Assembly: GCA_964414265.1 (NCBI GenBank)
Contig: CAYPVT010000013.1
Span: forward strand, 1-19,805
Origin: VMEP01 sp964414265
GTDB taxonomy: Bacteria > Patescibacteriota > Minisyncoccia > Phycocordibacterales > VMEP01
DNA: 19,805 bases
Direction of reading: 5' to 3'
Position 1 is the stretch's first letter. Each line of letters begins with the position of its first letter. The notes under the pieces are model-generated. The model saw nothing but the letters and a program-made list of their open reading frames with translations, searched no databases and was not told where the DNA came from. A program made the translations under genes and the position numbers. This document shows, piece by piece, positions 13,944-19,805 of this stretch.

Positions 13944-13968
13944 ATCCACATTATTTAATTTTGTGGAT
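13944..13968 (+). terminator. Hairpin after mnmA
   Basis: ATCCACA (13944-13950) pairs with TGTGGAT (13962-13968) over an 11-nt AT-rich loop, 5 nt after the stop. There is no T-run behind it; weak terminator or 3'-end stabiliser. Confidence 0.4.
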
Positions 13969-14005
13969 GGTGTGTATATCTGAAATGTTTAAAGAGATAT
14001 CTTTT

Positions 14006-14013
14006 GCTATACT
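14006..14013 (+). promoter_or_regulatory. Extended -10 promoter for the mgtC-eamA-alaS run
   Basis: TGC followed by TATACT (box at 14008-14013) is an extended -10; no good -35 is present. The leader to the ATG at 14043 is about 22 nt, AT-rich and without a Shine-Dalgarno. Confidence 0.5.
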
Positions 14014-14042
14014 ATATTTAAGTTAATTTTAAATTTAAATAT

Positions 14043-14534
14043 ATGATTTCAGATCTAGCCATTTTAGTCACCCCAGAAAATACCGAAACGTTCGTTCGCC
14101 TTTTTCTCGCAATGTCACTCGGTGCAATTCTTGGACTAGAGCGTGTTTTTGCAAAAAAAAGTGCTGGGATAAGAACATACGCCCTTGTTTCAATGGGTTC
14201 GGCTCTTTTTATTCTTTCTTCTGAATATGTTGTAAAACAATATCTCTATACCGGTATTCAAGTTAATCCACTTCAAGTTGCGTCAAACATTGTTGTGGGG
14301 GTAGGTTTTCTGGGGGCAGGAATAATTATTTTCAAAGACTCTAAACTTACAGGATTAACCACGGCTGCTGGCTTATGGGTTGTTTCGGCAATAGGAATGG
14401 CCGTTGGTTTCGGTTATTACATCGCCGCTTTTTTCACAACAATTTTTACTTTGTCAATTTTTACTCTTCTTTGGTACGTTGAAGAAAAACTATTCACCGC
14501 CTATAAGGGGATTGATGTTCCCGAAGAGCGTTAA
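14043..14534 (+). CDS. MgtC/SapB-family membrane protein
   Basis: A 163-aa inner-membrane protein with five probable spans. GAILGLERVFAKKSAGIRTYALVSMGSALF (27-56 region), VGVGFLGAGIIIFKD and LTGLTTAAGLWVVSAIGMAVG are the conserved MgtC N-domain motifs. The C-terminal soluble regulatory domain of virulence-type MgtC is absent; this shorter form is common outside enterobacteria. Its role in ion homeostasis is uncertain. It is separated by 3 nt from the next gene. Confidence 0.9.
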   Translation: MISDLAILVTPENTETFVRLFLAMSLGAILGLERVFAKKSAGIRTYALVSMGSALFILSSEYVVKQYLYTGIQVNPLQVASNIVVGVGFLGAGIIIFKDSKLTGLTTAAGLWVVSAIGMAVGFGYYIAAFFTTIFTLSIFTLLWYVEEKLFTAYKGIDVPEER

Positions 14535-14537
14535 TAT

Positions 14538-14960
14538 ATGTGGTTTTGGTACGCGATTTTCTCTGCTGTATTTGCTTCGCTTGTAGCTATTTTCGGGAAA
14601 ATGGGACTTAAGGGTATTGATACAACGCTCGCGACAACTGTTCGCGCTGTTATTATGGCTGGTTTCCTTCTTATAACCAGTCTCTCTCTTAAAAAGTTTG
14701 ATGGATTTTCTTTTTCAAGTTTTACTGGACGCGATTGGGTTTTTATTATTTTATCTGCCCTTGCAGGAGCGATTTCTTGGGTTTTTTATTTTTCGGCATT
14801 AAAAGAAGGGAGGGCCTCAAGTGTTGCAACTATAGACCGATTAAGTATTGTTTTCGTTATTATTTTTGCTGCCCTTTTTCTTGGAGAAGAACTCGGAGCT
14901 AAGTCTTTGGCAGGGGCATTTCTAATAGTTGCTGGTGCTGTTTTAATTGTATTACAATAA
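14538..14960 (+). CDS. Single-domain EamA/DMT-type transporter
   Basis: A 140-aa protein with about five membrane spans. It holds one EamA repeat (FASLVAIFGKMGLKGIDTTL near the start, then SWVFYFSALKEGRASSVATI and FLGEELGAKSLAGAFLIVAG), whereas classical EamA exporters have two. Half-size members likely dimerise. The substrate is unknown. Its stop is 5 nt before alaS, indicating co-transcription. Confidence 0.88.
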   Translation: MWFWYAIFSAVFASLVAIFGKMGLKGIDTTLATTVRAVIMAGFLLITSLSLKKFDGFSFSSFTGRDWVFIILSALAGAISWVFYFSALKEGRASSVATIDRLSIVFVIIFAALFLGEELGAKSLAGAFLIVAGAVLIVLQ

Positions 14961-14965
14961 GAAAA

Positions 14966-16822
14966 ATGAACGGAACAGAGATAAGAAAAAAATATCTGGA
15001 GTATTTTAATTCGCGCGAACACGCGATTATTCCATCTGCCCCCATTATTCCAGAAAATGACCCCACAACTCTTTTTACAAGCTCTGGGATGCAACCACTT
15101 CTCCCGTATCTTTTGGGTTCTCCTCACCCAAAAGGAGTTCGTTTGGTAAACTCTCAAAAATGTTTTCGCGCTGAAGATATTGAGGAAATAGGAGACAACC
15201 GACATACAACTTGTTTTGAAATGCTCGGGAACTGGTCTTTAGGAAATTATTTTAAAAAAGAACAATTAGATTGGGTTTTTGATTTTTTTACAAAAGAAGT
15301 TGGACTTTCTCCAGAAAAATTATATGTGACAGTTTTTGCGGGAGAAGAAAGATATGGAATTTCAAAAGATAACGAAGCCGTTTTAATTTGGAAAGAACTT
15401 TTTGAAAAAGTTGGAATTGATGCTAACGACGTATTTATTGGAAGCGAAGAAGATGGCGGAAAGACCGGAATGCAAAGTGGGAGGATTTTTTATTACAACT
15501 CTAAAAAGAATTGGTGGAGTCGCTCTGGTGTCCCAGAAAATATGCCAGCAGGGGAGCCAGGTGGACCAGACTCCGAAGTTTTTTATGACTTTGGAACACC
15601 ACACGATAAAAAATTTGGAGAAAATTGTCACCCTAATTGTGATTGCGGTCGTTTTATGGAAATAGGAAATTCCGTATTTATGGAATATGTAAAAGAAGCA
15701 GACGGAAGTTTTTCTGTGTTGTCTCAAAAAAATGTTGATTTTGGTGGTGGTTTAGAAAGAATCGCGGCGGCCAGTTTGGGTGGAGCTGACATCTTTGGAA
15801 CAGACCTTTTCCAGCCTATCATTGAATCTATAGAAAAACTTTCTCAGAAAAAATATCAAGGTGGTTTAGTAAAAGATGATTCTGCTTTTAGGATTATTGC
15901 GGACCATATGAAAGGAGCTGTCTTTATGATGAGTGGCGGAATTTTGCCCGCAAATACTGAACAAGGGTATGTATTGAGAAGATTAATTAGACGCGCTGTT
16001 AGATACGCGGACTTGCTCGGGTTAAAGGAAAATGAACTTCAAAAAACAGTTGATTCGATTTCTTTGATTTACAAAGATGTTTACCCTGAGATTCAGGAAA
16101 AAATTGAATATATTCGCGAAGGAATAAAAAACGAGGAAGTGAAGTTTAGAAAAACACTGGAAGTTGGGATGCGCCAGTTTGAGAAAATAAAAAGTGAAGG
16201 TATTAGCGGGCATGAAGCTTTTCTTCTGTTTACTACCTACGGTTTTCCAATTGAACTTACTTTAGAGCTCGCAAAAGAAAAAGAACTTTCTGTTGATTTA
16301 GATGGGTTTAAGGCTGAGATGGAAAAGCATAAGATTTTGTCGAAATCACAATCAGATCAGAAATTTAAAGGTGGATTAGCTGATCACGGTGAAATGGCTG
16401 TTAAATATCACACCGCAACGCACTTACTTCAAAAAGCGCTTATAGAAATATTAGGTAATCATGTTGCACAAAAGGGTAGCAATATAACAGGGGAACGACT
16501 TCGTTTTGATTTTTCGCATAACCAAAAAATGACCGATGAGGAAAAAAAGAAAGTTGAAGATTTGGTTAATCAAAAAATAAAAGAAGCGCTTCCTGTATCA
16601 TATGAGGACATTCCACTTGTTGAGGCGGAAAAAAGAGGGGCAATAAGATTATTTGAAGAGAAGTATGGTGACGTTGTTCGTGTTTATAAAGTTGGTGATT
16701 TTAGTCTTGAGTTTTGTGGAGGACCGCATGTTAAAAATACGAGCGAGCTTGGTAATTTTAAAATAACAAAAGAAGAAGCCGTTTCCTCTGGGGTGCGTAG
16801 AATTAAAGCGATTTTGACTTAA
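14966..16822 (+). CDS. alaS: Alanyl-tRNA synthetase, short form without C-Ala domain
   Basis: A 618-aa class II synthetase. TLFTSSGMQPLLPYLLGSPHP (35-55 region) is motif 1-like, the segment CFRAEDIEEIGDNRHTTCFE (66-85) with FEMLGNWSLG is motif 2, and GGGLERIA (260-267) motif 3. The post-transfer editing domain binds zinc through His482, His486 (HTATH), Cys584 and His588 (CGGPH). The protein ends right after SSGVRRIKAILT, whereas most bacterial AlaRS continue to about 870 aa with an oligomerising C-Ala domain. The downstream sequence does not contain the missing part in any frame; the next gene is unrelated. A truncated AlaRS is, to my knowledge, frequent in reduced genomes, so it is likely functional as a monomer. 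A Cys-rich insert HPNCDCGRF (about 218-226) may be an extra metal site. Confidence 0.96.
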   Translation: MNGTEIRKKYLEYFNSREHAIIPSAPIIPENDPTTLFTSSGMQPLLPYLLGSPHPKGVRLVNSQKCFRAEDIEEIGDNRHTTCFEMLGNWSLGNYFKKEQLDWVFDFFTKEVGLSPEKLYVTVFAGEERYGISKDNEAVLIWKELFEKVGIDANDVFIGSEEDGGKTGMQSGRIFYYNSKKNWWSRSGVPENMPAGEPGGPDSEVFYDFGTPHDKKFGENCHPNCDCGRFMEIGNSVFMEYVKEADGSFSVLSQKNVDFGGGLERIAAASLGGADIFGTDLFQPIIESIEKLSQKKYQGGLVKDDSAFRIIADHMKGAVFMMSGGILPANTEQGYVLRRLIRRAVRYADLLGLKENELQKTVDSISLIYKDVYPEIQEKIEYIREGIKNEEVKFRKTLEVGMRQFEKIKSEGISGHEAFLLFTTYGFPIELTLELAKEKELSVDLDGFKAEMEKHKILSKSQSDQKFKGGLADHGEMAVKYHTATHLLQKALIEILGNHVAQKGSNITGERLRFDFSHNQKMTDEEKKKVEDLVNQKIKEALPVSYEDIPLVEAEKRGAIRLFEEKYGDVVRVYKVGDFSLEFCGGPHVKNTSELGNFKITKEEAVSSGVRRIKAILT

Positions 16823-16830
16823 TGGTGTGA

Positions 16831-16836
16831 TACAAT
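16831..16836 (+). promoter_or_regulatory. Possible -10 box of the PilM-like gene
   Basis: TACAAT with TG-rich sequence before it (GGTGTGATACAAT), 16 nt before the ATG at 16853. It falls just after the alaS stop. No suitable -35 is seen. Confidence 0.4.
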
Positions 16837-16852
16837 TTTAGAAATAGAACCT

Positions 16853-18067
16853 ATGGGATTTTTTTCAAAAAATGATAAGGAGTACGTTCTTTTGTTTGAT
16901 GTTGGAAATGGGAGTATTGGTGTTGCTGTTGCCGAAATTTCTGACAATAAAAATATTTTAAACAAAGCGAAGCTCGTAGAGGTTTATCGAGAAACGATCC
17001 CTTTTCAAGAACATTTACGATTTGATCATTTTACAAAAACTGTTGCTAAAAGTATTGAAAGTGCCGCAAAGAGAGTGCAGGCTGAGTTAAAATATCCAAT
17101 TGAAAAAGCCTACCTAATTTTGGCTTCTCCTTGGTATGCATCTCAAACGCGAGTGGTTAATTTACGTAAAAGCGAGTCCTTTACTTTTACTGAAGAATTA
17201 TTTGCGGAAATGATTAAAAAGGAGAGTGATGATTTTAAGAACGAACATATAAAAGGCAGGTTTAAGAAGGCTGCGAAAGAGGACAACTTGGTTTTAATTG
17301 AACAACACGTTGTTCAATTAAAATGTAATGGTTATGAAATTGAAGATCCTTTTGACAAAAAAGTAAAAACCATTGAAATGCCTTTGTATTTAAGTGTTGC
17401 TCCACAGGTGGTTTTAGAGGCGTTTGTTTCCGCTATTAAAAATGTTTTTCCGAAAATTGATATAGTTTTCGGTACGTTTCCGTTGGCGTACTTTTTCGCA
17501 GCTCGAGAACTTTACCCTAAATTTGATGATGCGCTTTTAGTTGATGTGAGTGGAGAAGTGACCGATATCGCTTTTGTTTTAAACGGAGCATTGCTTGAAA
17601 TAACATCTTTCCCTCTTGGGAGAAACACAATTTTCCGCCGGCTCTCTTCTTCTTTACATAGACCAGCAGAAGAGATTATTTCTTTATTGAGCACTTTCTT
17701 TACCGGTAAAACCAACAAAGAAATGAGTATCAAGATTGAAAAAGCTTTTGCTGAAATAGCTGACTCATGGGTAGTTTCGTTTGAAAAAGCGCTTGAGAAA
17801 TTAGCTGACACATTTTATCTACCAGATCAGGTTTTCTTGACGGCCGACGATGACATTAAAAAATGGCTTGTTGAGGGCATAAAAAAAGAAAGTTTTAGTC
17901 AATACGTTATGACTCACACTCCGTTTTCTGTTGTTGATACGAATACTCTTTTTAATGCACGAGGAAAACATATTTTTGAAAAAGGTGAAGTCGACGTTTT
18001 TCTTGGAATAGGAGCTTTTTACATTATTCACAATACTAATAAAAATTTTCGTTCGGAGGCGTTCTAG
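16853..18067 (+). CDS. FtsA/PilM-like actin-fold ATPase
   Basis: A 404-aa cytoplasmic protein of the FtsA/PilM type. LLFDVGNGSIGVAVAEI (13-29) is phosphate loop 1 and LLVDVSGEVTDIAFV (228-242) phosphate loop 2, followed by FPLGRNTIFRRL. A SHS2/1C-like region lies between (about 85-185; VVNLRKSESFTF, LVLIEQHVVQLKCNGY). Overall identity to a specific member cannot be judged by eye. In PilM systems this fold binds the cytoplasmic tail of a bitopic membrane partner; the next gene, 16 nt on, encodes just such a bitopic protein. The short gap and conserved style suggest a functional pair, but the downstream gene also has its own TATAAT. Confidence 0.85.
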   Translation: MGFFSKNDKEYVLLFDVGNGSIGVAVAEISDNKNILNKAKLVEVYRETIPFQEHLRFDHFTKTVAKSIESAAKRVQAELKYPIEKAYLILASPWYASQTRVVNLRKSESFTFTEELFAEMIKKESDDFKNEHIKGRFKKAAKEDNLVLIEQHVVQLKCNGYEIEDPFDKKVKTIEMPLYLSVAPQVVLEAFVSAIKNVFPKIDIVFGTFPLAYFFAARELYPKFDDALLVDVSGEVTDIAFVLNGALLEITSFPLGRNTIFRRLSSSLHRPAEEIISLLSTFFTGKTNKEMSIKIEKAFAEIADSWVVSFEKALEKLADTFYLPDQVFLTADDDIKKWLVEGIKKESFSQYVMTHTPFSVVDTNTLFNARGKHIFEKGEVDVFLGIGAFYIIHNTNKNFRSEAF

Positions 18068-18071
18068 GTGA

Positions 18072-18077
18072 TATAAT
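18072..18077 (+). promoter_or_regulatory. -10 box of the baseplate-J-like gene, leaderless spacing
   Basis: A consensus TATAAT 6 nt before the ATG at 18084. It lies in the 16-nt gap behind the PilM-like gene. No clear -35 is present. Confidence 0.5.
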
Positions 18078-18083
18078 CTAAAT

Positions 18084-19445
18084 ATGAAGGAAAAGAAAAT
18101 TCTAAGCGATGTGATAATCAGAAATACAGCTGGAAGAAGACCACTTTCTGATGTCATTCAAAAAAATAACTATAAACAACAAACACCTATAAAAAACAAG
18201 GAGGTGGTAAAACCAATACAGAAAAAGAAAGAAGTTGAGTATGTTATTAAAGAGCCAACTATCCACCGAGAAAATGCCACCGTTGGGGACCTTAATAAAA
18301 CCAAAAGTCTTGTCAAAAAAACAGCTTGGGTTTCAATTCCAATAGGCATTATTTTAGTTGTTTACCTCGTGATATCAATCTTATTTTCTGGCGCAGAATT
18401 AAAAATTGTTCCAAAGTCTGAACAGCTTGAAGTTTCAGCATCACTAAACGCAAAAAAAGGTGACGCAAAAACAAGCTTTGCTTTTGAGACAGTAAGTTTA
18501 TCTGAGGAAGGAAGTAAACTCGTTGCCTCAACGGGGACTAAGGATGTTTCAGAAAAAGCTACTGGCCGAGTTGTTATTTACAATGCCTACAGCACTGCAA
18601 CCCAGAAATTAATTAAAGATACTAGGTTAGAAACTACCGACGGAAAAATATACCGTATTGTTTCAAATATTGTTGTTCCGGGCCTTAAAACCGTTAATGG
18701 AGAAACAATCCCCGGTTCGGTTGAAGTTTCGGTATATGCCGACAAACCTGGCGAGCAATACAACATAGGGTTAGCAGACTTCACAATCACAGGATTTAAA
18801 GGTGATCCTAGATATAGCAAATTCTACGCACGCTCAAAAGGGGAGATAAAAGGAGGTTATGTTGGTAGTGTTCAAGTGGCATCACCAGACGCGGTTAATG
18901 CGACCAGAAATGAACTTAGAACCGCGATTAAGGATTCGTTGTTAAGACAAATTTCATCACAAATACCAGACTCGTTTGTCTTATTTAAAGAAGCTTCAGA
19001 AATTATTTTTGAAACAAAAGACGATCTGAAGAACGAAAGTGGAGTTATTGTTAAAGAGAAAGGAACTTATACGGGGATACTTTTACCAAAGAATTTGTTG
19101 TCTGAAGAAATTTTGAAGAAGGCCAACTATTCAATGAAAGATGTTGATGCGACAACTCTAAAAAATACAGAAAGCTTAGTTTTTATGTTTGATGGTGCCA
19201 ACGAGTCACTACTTAAAGCAACAAGCATAAGCTTCACGCTTAAAGGAACAGCAACAGTAGAAGCTCTGGTTGATACCGAAAAATTGAAAAAAGATATTGC
19301 AGGGAAACCAAGAAGTGACTTCAATAAATTACTCGCAGATTACAAGGGGATTAAAACTGCGACACTTTCAATGAATCCTTTCTGGGCTCGCTATATTCCA
19401 ACAAACGAAGAAAAAATTACTATTGTCCAAACTAGCGATAAATAG
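18084..19445 (+). CDS. Bitopic membrane protein with baseplate-J-like extracellular domain
   Basis: A 453-aa protein. The N-terminal 80 residues are basic and cytoplasmic, and contain a tandem motif LSDVI at 7-11 and 21-25 (ILSDVIIRN, PLSDVIQKN). Residues 81-102 (AWVSIPIGIILVVYLVISIL) are the only span. The extracytoplasmic part begins with KIVPKSEQLEVSASL and has a baseplate-J/gp47-like region (about 151-257: ATGRVVIYNAYS, GKIYRIVSNIVVPG, GEQYNIG, GDPRYSKFY) and an unrecognised C-terminus. No signal peptidase site is apparent. By analogy with PilM-PilN, the cytoplasmic tail may bind the upstream actin-like ATPase; that is inference. Phage baseplate proteins lack such a membrane anchor, so this is probably a cellular envelope structure rather than prophage. 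Confidence 0.78.
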   Translation: MKEKKILSDVIIRNTAGRRPLSDVIQKNNYKQQTPIKNKEVVKPIQKKKEVEYVIKEPTIHRENATVGDLNKTKSLVKKTAWVSIPIGIILVVYLVISILFSGAELKIVPKSEQLEVSASLNAKKGDAKTSFAFETVSLSEEGSKLVASTGTKDVSEKATGRVVIYNAYSTATQKLIKDTRLETTDGKIYRIVSNIVVPGLKTVNGETIPGSVEVSVYADKPGEQYNIGLADFTITGFKGDPRYSKFYARSKGEIKGGYVGSVQVASPDAVNATRNELRTAIKDSLLRQISSQIPDSFVLFKEASEIIFETKDDLKNESGVIVKEKGTYTGILLPKNLLSEEILKKANYSMKDVDATTLKNTESLVFMFDGANESLLKATSISFTLKGTATVEALVDTEKLKKDIAGKPRSDFNKLLADYKGIKTATLSMNPFWARYIPTNEEKITIVQTSDK

Positions 19446-19476
19446 TTACAAGTTCGTGAGTTCTCTTAAATCTTTC

Positions 19477-19570
19477 CCGTTTTTCCATTTTAAAAACATT
19501 ACGGAGCCTGGCGAGGCGAGTATAGTAAATTTTTAGCACCTTCCTGTCGGTAGGCAGAGAAAATTATACG
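19477..19570 (+). repeat. Structured core repeat, copy E4, disrupted
   Basis: It has the left arm (TTTTTCCATTTTAAAAAC, 19480-19497), then ATTACGGAGCCTGGCGAGGCGAG, TATAG, and a modified second hairpin. AAATTTTTAGCA is followed by an extra CCTTCCTGTCGGTAGGCAG (19540-19558) before AAAATTATACGTG. The right arm does not match its left arm: the sequence after CGTG reads CATTTCTGGGTATTTTAT. Confidence 0.6.
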
Positions 19571-19580
19571 TGCATTTCTG

Positions 19581-19626
19581 GGTATTTTATTTCCCGCATA
19601 CACCCCTAAAATACCTTGCGCAGACC
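19581..19626 (+). repeat. Fragment of a further structured repeat
   Basis: GGTATTTTA (19581-19589) and TAAAATACC (19607-19615) are inverted arms, and the second is followed directly by TTGCGCAGACC, the conserved left core. Right-arm-like sequence therefore precedes a left arm plus core, which suggests recombination between copies. Confidence 0.45.
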
Positions 19627-19650
19627 GGTAAATTTTCTTAAAAATTCCCC

Positions 19651-19741
19651 GTCTTTCCATTTTAAAAACATTACGGAGCGCGGCGAGCGCGAGTATAGAA
19701 AAATTCAGCAGAATTTTATCGTGTTTTTAAAACGGAAAGAC
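19651..19741 (+). repeat. Structured core repeat, copy E5
   Basis: The outer stem GTCTTTCCATTTTAAAAAC (19651-19669) pairs with GTTTTTAAAACGGAAAGAC (19723-19741) with one mismatch in 19. The core is ATTACGGAGCGCGGCGAGCGC, GAGTATAG, the hairpin AAAATTC-AGCA-GAATTTT, then ATCGTG. E4, the fragment and E5 fill most of the gap 19446-19772. Confidence 0.8.
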
Positions 19742-19772
19742 ACAAAGAAAAATTGCATAAGTTCACATACAT

Positions 19773-19805
19773 ATGGCACTCCTCTTAATTGAGGATATGC
19801 GCCAA
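19773..19805 (+). CDS. Start of a possible gene cut by the window edge
   Basis: The ATG at 19773 opens a frame with no stop to the window end, reading MALLLIEDMRQ. No Shine-Dalgarno is seen. Eleven codons are too few to identify or to prove a gene. Confidence 0.3.
   Translation, partial: MALLLIEDMRQ

Noticed and set aside
16853..19445. Prophage, because of the baseplate-J-like domain
   Set aside because: No other phage genes, the protein has an internal membrane anchor, and it is paired with an actin-like ATPase amid housekeeping genes.
5031..19741. Structured repeats as integron attC sites or a CRISPR array
   Set aside because: No GTTRRRY/RYYYAAC core sites, no integrase nearby and no regular spacing; copies are kilobases apart between unrelated genes.
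1..19805. UGA reassigned to Gly or Trp as in Gracilibacteria/Absconditabacteria
   Set aside because: All conserved genes are full length under the standard code with no internal TGA, so there is no positive evidence of reassignment; only avoidance is seen.
1..19805. tRNA, rRNA or riboswitch genes
   Set aside because: No cloverleaf with a GTTCRANNC arm, no rRNA signatures and no known riboswitch core were spotted by eye; a covariance-model scan was not possible.

Overview
The window looks like a chromosomal segment of a Patescibacteria/CPR bacterium, most likely a Parcubacteria-type lineage. The evidence is low GC, very tight gene packing, a short alanyl-tRNA synthetase, a FtsA/PilM-like ATPase next to a membrane-anchored baseplate-J-like protein, a stand-alone sigma-region-4/HARE-HTH protein and a large leucyl-tRNA synthetase. 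This placement comes from family recognition only, not from a marker phylogeny.

Layout. Positions 1-1060 hold the tail of an unknown + strand ORF and a minus-strand MltG-type lytic transglycosylase. Positions 1130-3740 carry small proteins: a 56-aa membrane peptide with its own strong promoter and Shine-Dalgarno, an unknown 119-aa protein, a YdjM-family membrane protein, a small helical protein and a flavodoxin-fold oxidoreductase. Two sites here are interrupted by inverted-repeat elements. Then come ychF, a convergent membrane/coiled-coil gene, leuS (with a Nudix domain inside its editing region), the sigma4/HARE regulator, a three-gene group (CPR membrane protein with FHFP motif, second MltG, DEDDh exonuclease), mnmA, an mgtC-eamA-alaS run, and the PilM-like/baseplate-J-like pair. 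The window closes with a cluster of structured repeats and the first codons of another possible gene.

Two non-coding repeat families stand out. The first (about 5031-5111, 8573-8662, 9857-9945, 19477-19570 and 19651-19741) is an intergenic structured element. It has a long, changing but self-complementary outer stem, an invariant core and an inner 7-bp hairpin whose stem covaries between copies around a fixed AGCA loop. The second (1858-2122, 2125-2356, 3754-3877) has terminal inverted repeats starting ATCCCGTTAG. It sits exactly at start codons: removing it in silico rejoins the upstream gene to the ATG of the downstream gene with a normal short gap. I know of no description of either family, but could not search.

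Expression signals: Shine-Dalgarno sequences are nearly absent, several -10 boxes lie only 6-8 nt from the start codon (leaderless-type), and none of the 19 complete genes ends in TGA (13 TAA, 6 TAG).
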